Position numbers and translations under genes: made by a program. From Chitinophagales bacterium (GTDB lineage Bacteria; Bacteroidota; Bacteroidia; Chitinophagales; Saprospiraceae), in assembly GCA_022360175.1 (NCBI GenBank), contig JAKSDI010000164.1, positions 29,917-93,916 on the forward strand: a DNA stretch of 64,000 nucleotides, in the 5' to 3' direction. Position 1 is the stretch's first letter. Each line of letters opens with the position of its first letter. Of the stretch, positions 25,889 to 35,543 are shown one piece after another. The notes below the pieces were generated by a model, which ran no database searches, was not told the origin of the DNA, and saw nothing but the letters and a program-made list of their open reading frames with translations.

Positions 25889-26730
25889 ATGTATTGCTTA
25901 CCGGATGTGTGTTAGCATATAGCATCGCGGAAACATTCCGCGATGAACTATGAGTATCTTGCCTGCCCGCGAAGCGGTCGGAAGGGGTATCCACGAATTG
26001 CACAGATTCCACGAATGTCATCCACAAGTTTGTCTATTAATAAATACTAGCTTTGATAGAGTAAAGAACAATTAATAATGGGATAGCAAAGATTTCGGAG
26101 AAGTCCACCATTTATTGAAAATGTTCATGTTGTGTATTTCGACTTCGGATGAAGTCGCACAAAGAATCTATCATCGCGTAACATCGAGTTTATCCATCCA
26201 TGAAGCGGTCGAGGAAAGGGGGAATTATCCACGAATTGCACAGATTCCACGAAAGTCATTCATGAGTTTCTAGCGTCATGAAGCCCGAAAAGCGGCGAGC
26301 AGAGTGATTCAGGGGCAATGAACTGTGGTAAAGGAAGAGGAGGAGTAGATGTATTGCTTACCGGATGTGTGTTAGCATATAGCATCGCGGAAACGTTCCG
26401 CGACGAACTATGAGTATCTTGCCTGCCCGCGAAGCAGTCAAAAGAGGTATCCACGGATTACACAGATTCCACGAAAGTCATCCACAAGTTTGTCTACTAA
26501 TAAATACTAGCTTTGATAGAGTAAAGAACAGTTAATAATGGGATAGCAAAGACTTCGGAGAAGTCCACCATTTCTTGAAAATGCTCATGTTGTGTATCTC
26601 GACTTCGGATGAAGTCACACAAAGAATCTATCATCGCATAACATCGAGTTTATCCATCCATGAAGCGGTCGAGGAAAGGGGGGATTATCCACGAATTACA
26701 CGGATTCTACGAATGTCATTCATGAGTTTA
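25821..26730. repeat. 460-bp tandem duplication including the helicase gene tail
   Basis: 25821-26270 and 26281-26730 match over their whole length at an offset of 460 bp, with scattered substitutions. Copy 1 begins within the last 22 codons of the helicase (KAASRVIQ...); copy 2 carries the same codons and TAG stop as an orphan fragment. Each copy contains an ATCGCGGAA/TTCCGCGAT hairpin (25924-25944; 26384-26404), REP-like GACTTCGGATGAAGTC palindromes and two TCCACGAATT-CACAGATTC-like blocks. The remaining 26731-27038 has no gene. Confidence 0.9.
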
Positions 26731-27038
26731 TTTACTAATAAATACGGGATACGATCAAATACTGGACGATTAGTGAAATTGGTGTGATTTGTGGACCACG
26801 AACACAGAAGAAAAATCTCAGTATTTAAAATAAGCTTTTCTTCACAACATTTAGTCTTTTCTTAACGGTCTATAATATCTGTTTGTAGTTATTATTATAG
26901 ATGTATTATTTGTCTGGAAAGGGAATTGGAGTTCAAAAAGTGGTTTTGATGCAGATGAGCCAAATTATTTAAATGTTAAGCGGAACTTTTTAGCAACTTT
27001 TCAGTACAATTACATAAAAACAGGAAAACAAACAGACT

Positions 27039-29927
27039 ATGCAGTGGCAAGGCATTGGTGGTAGTAGTATACTCATACTTTTTATCTCTTTACTGGTAGC
27101 TTGTAAGGAAACGCCTTATCCTACACCTCCTCTTTCTTTGGATGGTGCCCCCTTTCTCGAAATCAATACGGATAGTATATTACAGGAAGTAGAAGCATTG
27201 TCGCTGGAAGAAAAATTGGGCAGGCTGGTTTTTTACCAGCAAAAAGGAGAACCCAATGCAGAAATTTTGCAACTGGTTAGTATGGGCATGCTCAGTGGAG
27301 TGATCTTTTCAGATATAGAACCCTCTTTGTATGTACAGTGGAGAGATAGCTTGAAAAATATTAGCCCATTACCTTTATTAATTAGTCTAGATGGGGGAAA
27401 AGGGCTCAATCCAGTATTATCTTCCTCTGTTGCTTTTCCTGCTTCTTTGAGTTGGCAGGCAGTGAAGGAAGATAGCTTGCTTGCTATGGCGTATCGTTTA
27501 TTAAACGAATCTGCTCAGCAGTTGTCTCCCGATATGATTCAGCTACCAGCACCGGATGAGGATTTACTGGCGGTAGATGAATTTTTGATCAGCCTTATTG
27601 AATCAGGCACTCGCAGAGGAATACTACCTATTGTAGATGGCTTTGCACCCCAGGTTTATGCAGCACCAGATTCAAGCAGGCAATTGCAGTCGTTATTGTA
27701 TTATCACGACCAATTGAAAAGGGTAGGGGTAGCCGGCCTTCAGTTTGATATGGCTGCCTCTTATACTGAAGAAGAGTTGATTCTGATCAACCAATTTGTA
27801 CGATCTATCTGGGGGTACGGTGGTTTCATTGTAAGTGAGGGAGTAGATACCGACAATTTCCGTAAGGCACTGGGAATGGATGCAGATTTGCTGCTTACTA
27901 ATAAATCGCCTCAGCAATTACTTGAAAAATTATTACAATCCTATAATAGAGGTTTACTTACAGATGAATGGCTCAATGCCAAAGTGGCCAAAATCTATAA
28001 AGCACAATGGTGGAGAAAACAACAGGGGATACAACCAAAGCAGGAGGAGGCTACTGAAACAGTAAAAACTTTACAAGCTTCTATGATAGAAGTGCTGGAC
28101 GAGGATGAAAACAACTTGTCGGAAGCAGATTACTACAGCCATGCTTATTGGGATTTTCTAAGTAGAGATATCGCAGAAAAAGGAGTTGTACTGGCTACCA
28201 ATCCCAATGATTTTATTCCAGTTAAAACGATTCCCTCTAAAGCGGTACAAATACTACATCTTTCTAAAGGAAAGCATACTTCCTCTTTTAATAATTATTT
28301 TGGCAAATACACCGCCTACGAAAGCTGGCAGGCTAATGACTGGAATACCTTTAGTCGCATGGGTAGCAGGCTGAAAGAAGCAGATACTGGGGTACTGGTA
28401 TTACACGATTACCAATTGGATAGTACAGAAGCGGCTACTATTCAACAATGGCAAGCAGCAGCAGCAACCTTGATGATTGTAAATATACAGCGTCCTTCCA
28501 ATTTGAAATTACTGGACGAAAACGCAATTATCCTGCAGGCTTTTTCCGATGATAAATATACCATGGAGGCTCTCCCTCAGATTATCTGGGGAGGTATTCC
28601 CACCAGTGGTACGCTGCCGATTGGTATTACGGAGGCTTTTACTTCCGGTCATGGCATTCCAACCGAAGCAATACGCCTGAAATATGGTATTCCTCAACAG
28701 GCAGGTATCGCTCCACAAGCATTAGTGGGTATAGATGCCATAGTGAATACAGCAATTGATGATAAGGTATTTCCTGGTGCGCAGGTATTGGTAGCCAAAG
28801 ATGGCAAAGTAATATATAGCAAAGCCTTTGGGCATCACACTTACGAAAAAGAGCAAAAGGTAAAAACCAGTGATCTATACGATCTGGCTTCTATCACCAA
28901 AGTAGCGGCTACGTCTCTGATAGCCATGCAGCAATACGATCAGGAACTTTATGAGTTGAATGGCAAGCTCAAGAATTACCTGCCTGAAAGTGAGAAAAGC
29001 AGATTGCGTAATATAACCCCCAAGAAATTGATGTCGCATCGTACGGGTATACAGGCACATATGCCCGTGGTGCCTTATTTACTCCATCGCGATATGGAAA
29101 ATCGCGACTGTGAGCTATATTTCTGTGATCATCCTTCTGAAGATTTTCCGGTAGCAGTAGCAGATTCCTTTTATTTCTCTCAGGAGTATACCGATCTTAT
29201 CTGGAAGGACCTATACAAACTAGCTCCCCGAAAGACAAAATTCAAATACAGCGATGTCAATTTTGTGTTGCTGCAAAAATTACTCGAACAGAAAGGTGGC
29301 AAGCGCCTCGACAGCATGGCTTATGCTTCTTTTTATGAAAAACTAGGCTTGCGCAAAACCTTATACAATCCGCTCAAGCAGTATGGCATTAAATCCATCG
29401 TTCCTACTCAGAATGACCAGCGCTGGCGTCAGCAATTGGTACACGGTTATGTACACGATGAAACGGCTGCTCTAATGGGCGGTGTAGCAGGCCATGCCGG
29501 CCTCTTCTCTACTGCCGAAGACTTAGCCGTCCTTTTCCAGTTACTCCTCAATGAAGGCGAGTATGGGGGTCATTCTTTCCTGAAGGCTTCTACCATCCGT
29601 CAATTTACCAAAGCCTCCTACGGCAACCACCGCGGCCTGGGCTTCGACAAACCCAAAGATGAAGACTTCGATGAAGAAGGGAAATTTCCTCAGCAGGCTA
29701 GCACTGCACTATATGGCCATACCGGCTTCACCGGCACCTGCGTTTGGGCAGACCCCGAAAGTGATCTGATCTATATCTTCCTCTCCAATCGCGTCTACCC
29801 CGATGCCAAAAACAAACAACTCTATAAAAAACGTATCCGCGAGCGCATCCATCAGGTGATTTATGATGCTTTTGAGAGCTTTGAGGGGGAGGAGCCGGGG
29901 TTTGTGTGGGGTGGGGGTGAGGAGTAG
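27039..29927 (+). CDS. Fusion lipoprotein: degenerate GH3 domain plus class C beta-lactamase-like serine hydrolase
   Basis: A 962-residue lipoprotein (lipobox SLLVAC, Cys about residue 22). Residues about 50-330 align with the GH3 beta-N-acetylglucosaminidase fold (LSLEEKLGRLVFYQ, PLLISLDGGKGL, GFIVSEGVD), but the catalytic nucleophile position, normally Asp in a TDAL-like motif, reads SEGVD, and the KHFPGHGD loop is missing. GH3 activity is doubtful. The C-terminal half (about 560-950) is a serine beta-lactamase/esterase fold with SITK (nucleophile Ser and Lys), KYSDVNF as the Tyr motif and GHTG as the third box, all intact. GH3-beta-lactamase fusions are a known Bacteroidota arrangement linked to peptidoglycan recycling. 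No partner gene is near. Confidence 0.88.
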   Translation: MQWQGIGGSSILILFISLLVACKETPYPTPPLSLDGAPFLEINTDSILQEVEALSLEEKLGRLVFYQQKGEPNAEILQLVSMGMLSGVIFSDIEPSLYVQWRDSLKNISPLPLLISLDGGKGLNPVLSSSVAFPASLSWQAVKEDSLLAMAYRLLNESAQQLSPDMIQLPAPDEDLLAVDEFLISLIESGTRRGILPIVDGFAPQVYAAPDSSRQLQSLLYYHDQLKRVGVAGLQFDMAASYTEEELILINQFVRSIWGYGGFIVSEGVDTDNFRKALGMDADLLLTNKSPQQLLEKLLQSYNRGLLTDEWLNAKVAKIYKAQWWRKQQGIQPKQEEATETVKTLQASMIEVLDEDENNLSEADYYSHAYWDFLSRDIAEKGVVLATNPNDFIPVKTIPSKAVQILHLSKGKHTSSFNNYFGKYTAYESWQANDWNTFSRMGSRLKEADTGVLVLHDYQLDSTEAATIQQWQAAAATLMIVNIQRPSNLKLLDENAIILQAFSDDKYTMEALPQIIWGGIPTSGTLPIGITEAFTSGHGIPTEAIRLKYGIPQQAGIAPQALVGIDAIVNTAIDDKVFPGAQVLVAKDGKVIYSKAFGHHTYEKEQKVKTSDLYDLASITKVAATSLIAMQQYDQELYELNGKLKNYLPESEKSRLRNITPKKLMSHRTGIQAHMPVVPYLLHRDMENRDCELYFCDHPSEDFPVAVADSFYFSQEYTDLIWKDLYKLAPRKTKFKYSDVNFVLLQKLLEQKGGKRLDSMAYASFYEKLGLRKTLYNPLKQYGIKSIVPTQNDQRWRQQLVHGYVHDETAALMGGVAGHAGLFSTAEDLAVLFQLLLNEGEYGGHSFLKASTIRQFTKASYGNHRGLGFDKPKDEDFDEEGKFPQQASTALYGHTGFTGTCVWADPESDLIYIFLSNRVYPDAKNKQLYKKRIRERIHQVIYDAFESFEGEEPGFVWGGGEE

Positions 29928-30184
29928 TGTGGATGCATTGTGCTAACTGTCTAGAGTGATTTCAAATTAAATATTTGGTTGCATTGTTGGAGTGGGGCTG
30001 TATATTGAGAAGAGAGTTCGGTATAGCATAATAGGTAATATAAGAATATTCGTGTATTAGTTAAGTTCTGCGTAATAGACTTGGGAGGCTGATTTATGTA
30101 TTCTGACTAGTAATAAAATGTTAATTAATTTATTGTATGGATGTTTGATGATGTATTTGGATAAGTAAAAATTTAACTAAAGCA

Positions 30185-30192
30185 TAACTTTG
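30185..30192 (+). promoter_or_regulatory. Bacteroidota -7 box TAACTTTG
   Basis: An exact match to TAnnTTTG, 12 bp before the open-frame ATG at 30204 and 66 bp before the ATG at 30258. A transcript starting about 7 nt downstream would leave almost no leader for the first ATG, which supports 30258 as the true start. No convincing -33 element at the usual distance was seen. The rest of 29928-30184 shows nothing. Confidence 0.5.
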
Positions 30193-30257
30193 GTTAATTA
30201 ACGATGCTGGTATTTTACACTGCGAACAGCTCAGCGTTGGTGAAAAAAAATGATAAA

Positions 30258-31781
30258 ATGACTTTGTTTAAAAAAGTAGAACAAGAAATATTAGATAATC
30301 ACTATAAAGAATTCGATTTACCAAAATATCAAACAGATATTACTATCAAGTGTATCTTAAAATCATTTAGTGAATTTGAAAAAGGGTTATCTCAAGAGAA
30401 TGATGAATATTCTTTATTGATTGGAGAACTCAATCAGATGTTATTTGCAACTCAGCATTGCTTAGAATGGATACTAAATACAGATAGTCAAAGTAAGAAA
30501 GATGGCTTTCCACCAATTGAAAGCATTTTAGAATTTGTAGATTGGGGCTATAAATATTCCTTGTTATTTGATTTACATGTAGCAAAATGGAAAAATCACA
30601 TATCAGCTGAGGTAAATGAGGCAATAAAGACTATTAAATTTAGCACAGTAAGTGAAAAGGTATTACAGTTTTCTCAAAACCAATTGAATACATTTGGCAA
30701 AATTTCCAAGATAATATTGAACAAAATACCTGATGAAGAACTGTTTAAGGATTTTCAAGAACATAAAACTAAAAAGCTTGCAATATCATACAAGTTAACG
30801 GAGAAATACTTTAATCATTTTAATCACATGATTCTTCCTGAGGTTGATAGAGATTTTGATTTAGGGAGGTATTCAATTTTTGATTTTATAAAATTTCATA
30901 CGACCTTTTATATACTTTGCAAGTATTTAATTTATGACGAAAACAAAAAAGAAACAGTTCTTCCATATTGTCAGCCTAAGCAAGGATTAATTGACTTTAT
31001 TGCAAGTGTTTCAAGAATTGAAAAACAGAAAATTGATGATATACTTTCTGAACTAACTTTCGGAAAAAGATTCAAGAACATTTTATCGAATGCCCCATTT
31101 ATTTTCAAGGATGGAATGTATTATTTTGCTCCTCGAATGTACTCAATTATAGAACCAAATAGAATGTTAATCGGAGCCTTAAATACAAGAGAAGAAAATA
31201 AAATTTATGATTCTTTAATAAACACGATTGAAGAATCTTGGATAAATACAATCCAGAAAGAATTAGAAAAATCCAATCAATTTGATATTATGCCTAACAA
31301 AAAATTAAAACATAAAGGCAAAATAATCAAACCAGATTTTATTATCTATGATGATGAAGTAATCATAATTATCGAATATAAACACTTTATAGTTCCCGTG
31401 ACGACTTCTGAAATCTTAAATAAAAGTAAAGAAATTGAAAAAGCCGTAGAACAGCTTAAAAAGTATGAACACTTTTTATTACAGCCAAGTGTTAGAATAA
31501 ATAAGTTAGGGAATATTAATAAAAAACGAATCGAAAAGCTTGTCCTTTTAAGGAATCCAATGCCTATTATGGTTTTTGATTCAAATGTCCTTTATTGTAA
31601 TATATTTCAACTTGAAGATTTGGTTGAAAACAATATATCGCTTGATAAATTTGTCGATAGAATAAGAAATATTAATTCTCAAAGTATGCAAAAAGACTTT
31701 GAAACAAATAGAATAAAGGTTGGTAGTTGGACATATGAATTCGAGAGTATTCTTATTAGAAAATCAGTATCTAATAAATAG
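30258..31781 (+). CDS. Putative PD-(D/E)XK nuclease, unknown family
   Basis: A 507-residue protein I do not recognise as a whole. The C-terminal third contains a plausible PD-(D/E)XK core: IKPDFIIYDDEVIIIIEYKH at about residues 355-374 (Asp of PDF, then Glu and Lys of EYK at the end of the next strand), followed by an amphipathic helix (KAVEQLKKYEHFLL). The N-terminal two-thirds are helical, with no signal peptide or membrane segment. It is visibly richer in A/T and in AAA/GAA/ATT codons than its neighbours, and is isolated between two intergenic gaps, suggesting horizontal acquisition. A role in defence is plausible but inferred from the nuclease core only. An in-frame ATG at 30204 would add 18 residues. 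Confidence 0.6.
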   Translation: MTLFKKVEQEILDNHYKEFDLPKYQTDITIKCILKSFSEFEKGLSQENDEYSLLIGELNQMLFATQHCLEWILNTDSQSKKDGFPPIESILEFVDWGYKYSLLFDLHVAKWKNHISAEVNEAIKTIKFSTVSEKVLQFSQNQLNTFGKISKIILNKIPDEELFKDFQEHKTKKLAISYKLTEKYFNHFNHMILPEVDRDFDLGRYSIFDFIKFHTTFYILCKYLIYDENKKETVLPYCQPKQGLIDFIASVSRIEKQKIDDILSELTFGKRFKNILSNAPFIFKDGMYYFAPRMYSIIEPNRMLIGALNTREENKIYDSLINTIEESWINTIQKELEKSNQFDIMPNKKLKHKGKIIKPDFIIYDDEVIIIIEYKHFIVPVTTSEILNKSKEIEKAVEQLKKYEHFLLQPSVRINKLGNINKKRIEKLVLLRNPMPIMVFDSNVLYCNIFQLEDLVENNISLDKFVDRIRNINSQSMQKDFETNRIKVGSWTYEFESILIRKSVSNK

Positions 31782-31937
31782 GTATTGTTACATAAAGTGA
31801 AATAATCACTATGCTATAAGTAGCCTGTTGTTCTTACTATTTAGATACAAAACTCACGCCCAAATCGCTATGTGAGCTTTGCAACCCCACATCAAATATC
31901 CTTCTGCTCCTCTCTTCTCACTGATCACTCTAATAAT

Positions 31938-31999
31938 CGGCGGCTAAAGCCACCGCGACAAAACGATTCCCATACATCAGCTTCAAGCTGGCGTGTGGG
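31938..31999. repeat. REP-like element, GGCGGCT plus CAGCTTCAAGCTG type
   Basis: First palindrome CGGCGGCTAAAGCCACCG at 31938-31955, second hairpin from CCCATAC to GTGTGGG (31969-31999) with CAGCTTcaAGCTG at its tip. The same two palindromes in the same order occur at 33408-33469. Single versions occur at 33331, 36655 and 6186. Adjacent 31782-31937 holds no gene. Confidence 0.75.
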
Positions 32000-32025
32000 T
32001 TGAAGCACAGTTCGCTTTTCAAAAG

Positions 32026-32057
32026 ATGTTTACTAAACTTCGAAGTTTAGTAAACAT
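32026..32057. repeat. 32-bp perfect loopless palindrome
   Basis: The 32 bases are fully self-complementary, centred on TTCGAA at 32041/32042, with outer ends ATGTTTACTAAA and TTTAGTAAACAT. It lies 27 bp after the REP-like unit and 100 bp before the propeller lipoprotein gene. Possible roles include a dimeric-protein binding site or the relic of an inverted repeat. Confidence 0.8.
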
Positions 32058-32156
32058 ATAGCCTACCCTCCCATTTCGAAAAATTTACATCTTTTTACAA
32101 TTGGCAGGACCTGAAGAAAACACCTCCTCTTTATCTTTCTGGGAAAACTTAAAAAT

Positions 32157-33230
32157 ATGAAGGGATACCATTCTTATGTATACATATGGTTGTTGCTGTT
32201 CTCTTTAATCTGTTTCACAGCTTGTAAGGGGCAGGAAAACCCAGGAGAAAAAGCCCAGCCGGGGATTGAATTTCCCGTTTTTTCAGATACATCTCCTGAT
32301 TCACAAATTGCTGAGTATATACGACATATATTCCAGGATAAAAATGGAGGTCTGTGGTTTGGCACGAATGGTAAAGGCGTGGCGTATTATGATGGAGATC
32401 GTATTTCCTATTTCTCCAATGAAGAAGGATTTGGTGGGCAACAAATTACAGGCATTACAGAAGATTTGGAGGGAAATATATGGTTTGCTACCAATCAGGG
32501 GGTGGTGAAATATGACTGGTCCAATAATAAAGAAGGAGGAAAACAATTTATCAATTATACGGACCAGCGATATTTTGAAGGTCAGCGATTCTGGAGCATA
32601 TTGGCGGATAGCAAAGGTAATATTTGGGCTGGTTCAGTAAAGGGTATCTATCGATTTGATGGCGCAAGCTGGACACTATTTGAGCTTCCTTATCCTGAGA
32701 GCGTGACAGGTGAATTCATCACTAAAAGAACGGCATGGTCTATAACGGAAGACAGTGCCGGCAATGTATGGATTAGCACAAATGGTTATGGGGCCTTTAA
32801 GTATGATGGCCAGTCATTTATTCAATACACAGAGAAGGACGGGCTGACGGATAATAGCGTTGATCACATTTTAGAAGACAGTAAAGGTAATATTTGGTTT
32901 GGAACGAGGTATGGAGGTTTGAGCCGCTTTGATGGCAGTAGTTTCGTCAACTTTACACAGAAAGATGGCAGTATTGGCAATGATGAAGTATGTGTCGTTT
33001 ATGAAGATAAGAAAGGAAATATCTGGTTTAGCTCTGAAGGTTTTGGGGTATATCGTTATGATGGAGCATCCTTCATCAATTTCTTTAAAAAGCAAGGCTT
33101 CAATGTAGGAGCCGTACAAACAATTGTAGAAGACAGAGAAGGCCGATTATGGGTAGGTGGCGGAGGTGGACTTTACCGATTTGATGGTAAACGCTTTATT
33201 AATGTAACAAAGAATGGTCCCTGGGAATAA
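32157..33230 (+). CDS. Two-component-regulator-type beta-propeller lipoprotein
   Basis: A 357-residue lipoprotein (ICFTAC lipobox, Cys at about residue 24) composed of repeated propeller blades of the kind found in hybrid two-component sensors: EDLEGNIWFATNQGVVKYD, ADSKGNIWAGSVKGIYRFD, EDSAGNVWISTNGYGAFKYD, EDSKGNIWFGTRYGGLSRFD, EDKKGNIWFSSEGFGVYRYD, EDREGRLWVGGGGGLYRFD. About seven blades, enough for one propeller. Unlike sensor kinases it stops after the propeller, with no Y_Y_Y, membrane or kinase part. It is probably a surface or periplasmic ligand-binding propeller. It is flanked on both sides by REP-like elements, so transcribed alone. Confidence 0.85.
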   Translation: MKGYHSYVYIWLLLFSLICFTACKGQENPGEKAQPGIEFPVFSDTSPDSQIAEYIRHIFQDKNGGLWFGTNGKGVAYYDGDRISYFSNEEGFGGQQITGITEDLEGNIWFATNQGVVKYDWSNNKEGGKQFINYTDQRYFEGQRFWSILADSKGNIWAGSVKGIYRFDGASWTLFELPYPESVTGEFITKRTAWSITEDSAGNVWISTNGYGAFKYDGQSFIQYTEKDGLTDNSVDHILEDSKGNIWFGTRYGGLSRFDGSSFVNFTQKDGSIGNDEVCVVYEDKKGNIWFSSEGFGVYRYDGASFINFFKKQGFNVGAVQTIVEDREGRLWVGGGGGLYRFDGKRFINVTKNGPWE

Positions 33231-33330
33231 ACTGCCAAATTAAAACGAATGCTCCGGTTTATATATATATGCTCATCCTTATATATCACAAACGTCACTC
33301 AGCGCGTATTCTTTTAAATTAAGCGTTAAT

Positions 33331-33469
33331 CCCATATCCCAGCTTCAAGCTGGCGTATGGATTCCAAGTGTAGCAGGATGCTCCCGTCTGTGCCTATGCC
33401 ATCAAATCGGCGGCTAAAGCCACCGCGACAACATGATTCCCATACCTCAGCTTCAAGCTGGCGCATAGG
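33331..33469. repeat. REP-like cluster, two units
   Basis: A single CCCATATCC-AGCTTCAAGCT-GGCGTATGG hairpin (33331-33360) is followed at 33408-33469 by a complete two-palindrome unit identical in layout to 31938-31999. The remaining bases of the 33231-33597 gap show no gene. Confidence 0.7.
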
Positions 33470-33597
33470 TTTAAAGCACATTCAGGATATCCAGACAAGC
33501 TGCATGGCTATTTTTCGTACAACTATTACTACCTTAGAGTTAAGTAATATTGATCACTTACTTAGATTGAAGCCTGGAAATAAAGATGTTTAATTAA

Positions 33598-35007
33598 ATG
33601 GGTGAGCAAAAAGACCAGATAAGAGAAACGATTAAATCTTTTTTGATCAAAGGAGAGGTAGCGGAAGCTTTAGATCAATTATATAGCTATTCTTTGAAAA
33701 TTGATGCTCACTTTTCGAATGAAGTATTATTGCTTATGCAGCGCTTTGAAGTGCTGAAAAAGAGGGATACTAGTGGCATTATATCTACAAGTGATTATCA
33801 ACTGGAGCATAATAAAATTGCTTCCTCGCTTTTATATCTTTTAGATCAAATACCTAATCCGCAAAGAGAAAGAACGCCAGCGAAAAAGAGAAGAGGAGGG
33901 AAACTATTGCATAATATTTCTTCCCAAATGCCTGTTGGGCTTGAGACTAAATGTGTTATAAGGATTGCTGAAAATGAGGAAATAGTCAAGGCATTTTTCA
34001 AAGTAGATGAAAATACGGTCATAGAAGATATACCTGTCTCTAAGGTGATGGAGGTGCAATTGATAGACTTTGCTAATGAGAAAAGCTTTGAAATAAGATC
34101 CTTTAACTATGATGAGCAGGTAATTCAGGAAGGAGATTATACGGAGTGGCTGTTTTTTGTCAAACCACTGAGAGAAGGCCTGCATACTTTGTACCTTAAA
34201 GTAAGCATCGTTGAGTACATAGAGAATGATGCTAAGAAGAAAGACATCGTATTAGAACAAAAAATAGCAGTTGTTTCAGATGTTACAGAGGTGAGTGATG
34301 TAGCTTCCAATTGGAAGGATACAAATATTCATATAGAAGAAGAAAAAGCACCAAAGAGGGGAGGTTCTTTTCTAGCTAAAAAGATTAGGTTGTTTGGTAT
34401 AAGTTTCAGTGTATTACTTCTACTTCTTATGTCTGGAGTTAGCATGGCAGCTGTTTACCTGACTTATAATTTTGTATATTTTAAGAAAGAAGTACCTGTT
34501 GAAGAAGAGGTGAAAGATACGATAGTAGAAGAACCGGTTAAAATAATACCCCCAATAGATACACAGGAACAGCTAATTGAGGAAACACCTGAAAAAATCT
34601 CACCTCCAACAGTTCCAGACACGATAGTAAAAGAAAAGAAACCGCTAACAAAACAGGAGAAACTGGATACTTTAATAGCTAGGGCGAAAAAGCATGGATT
34701 TCAACTCGTAGATGAACTTACAGTAAAAGACACTTCTGCTGTAGGAGAGAAAATACTCATCGAAGTGAGAACCAATGGATTTAAAAGAAATGAGATATCG
34801 TTTTTTATTGGAAGTACAAAAAGGTATGAGATTCAGCCAAGTGGAAGAGATGGGAAAAAGTACTATTTTGAGTTAGATGTAATGGATAAAGTACATACAT
34901 TCACTATTGTAGATACAGATAGTGGTAATTCTATTTCTCAAAAAATTAAGGGTAATACCAATTATATGTGGAAAGTAAGTAGAACTACAGGAGGTTTAGG
35001 CTTTTAA
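33598..35007 (+). CDS. Membrane protein with N-terminal effector-associated domain (EAD11-like)
   Basis: A 469-residue protein. Residues 1-88 (IRETIKSFLIKGEVAEALDQL, LLLMQRFEVLKKRDTSGIIS, YQLEHNKIASSLLYLLDQI; separate helices) match the helical pattern I know from effector-associated domain 11, an adaptor of bacterial conflict and programmed-death systems. Residues 100-235 form a strand-rich domain (VIRIAENEE, DYTEWLFFVKPLREGLHTLYLKV). A membrane helix lies at about 262-295, then a Pro/Glu/Lys linker and a C-terminal Ig-like domain (about 380-469). The topology would place the EAD in the cytoplasm and the C-terminus outside. No effector enzyme is adjacent; the next gene is a small TfoX/YjbR-like protein 34 bp downstream. 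The EAD identity is from motif recall and needs a profile check. Confidence 0.6.
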   Translation: MGEQKDQIRETIKSFLIKGEVAEALDQLYSYSLKIDAHFSNEVLLLMQRFEVLKKRDTSGIISTSDYQLEHNKIASSLLYLLDQIPNPQRERTPAKKRRGGKLLHNISSQMPVGLETKCVIRIAENEEIVKAFFKVDENTVIEDIPVSKVMEVQLIDFANEKSFEIRSFNYDEQVIQEGDYTEWLFFVKPLREGLHTLYLKVSIVEYIENDAKKKDIVLEQKIAVVSDVTEVSDVASNWKDTNIHIEEEKAPKRGGSFLAKKIRLFGISFSVLLLLLMSGVSMAAVYLTYNFVYFKKEVPVEEEVKDTIVEEPVKIIPPIDTQEQLIEETPEKISPPTVPDTIVKEKKPLTKQEKLDTLIARAKKHGFQLVDELTVKDTSAVGEKILIEVRTNGFKRNEISFFIGSTKRYEIQPSGRDGKKYYFELDVMDKVHTFTIVDTDSGNSISQKIKGNTNYMWKVSRTTGGLGF

Positions 35008-35041
35008 AAATAGATATTCTATCCATCTGAATAAAGCTGGT

Positions 35042-35344
35042 ATGACAAAAGAACAGGAATTATTTATTGCCATAGGGAAAAGCTTGGTAGATAGCGTTGA
35101 AAGCAAGTTGTTTGGTAAAGCTTGTTTTAAAGTGCATGGCAAAGCATTTATCTGTTTTTTCCAAAATGAAATGGTCTTTAAACTAAATGGGGAAGTTCAT
35201 AGCCAGGCGTTGAATTTAGAAGGGGCCCATTTATTTGATCCATCAGGAAAAAAGCGGCCGATGAAAGAATGGGTACAAGTACCCTATAAACATCAGGAAA
35301 AATGGACAATTTTTGCTGAAGAGGCATTGAAGTATGTCAGATAA
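35042..35344 (+). CDS. Small TfoX/YjbR-like domain protein
   Basis: A 100-residue cytoplasmic protein with KACFKVHGKAFICFFQNEMVF (residues about 25-45), HLFDP and KKRPMKEWVQVP (about 75-86), the signature I associate with the TfoX N-terminal / MmcQ-YjbR-like fold. Many such stand-alone proteins exist, with unknown function. It begins 34 bp after the EAD-like membrane protein and may be co-transcribed with it. No DNA-binding residues can be pointed out. Confidence 0.6.
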   Translation: MTKEQELFIAIGKSLVDSVESKLFGKACFKVHGKAFICFFQNEMVFKLNGEVHSQALNLEGAHLFDPSGKKRPMKEWVQVPYKHQEKWTIFAEEALKYVR

Positions 35345-35543
35345 AGTCATGCTCTTTATATTAATTTGATAGAAGAGGTGTACGGGACAGCTTCTAAATT
35401 GGATAGTTTTCCGCCAGATGGAAACCTCATTCTCATTGATCAATAGATAGAAGATTGATTAACAATCTATTAACAAGGGTTGATACACCATTACTATCAG
35501 TAGCTTAATCTATAGGAGTAATTTTTATTCAAACCAAAGAATC

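Noticed and set aside
26575..26787. 70-residue plus-strand open frame
   Set aside because: It lies across the second copy of the 460-bp duplication and its palindromes; no family resemblance or start signals.
33357..33593. 78-residue plus-strand open frame
   Set aside because: It consists largely of the REP-like repeat translated, and the same repeat elsewhere has no such frame.
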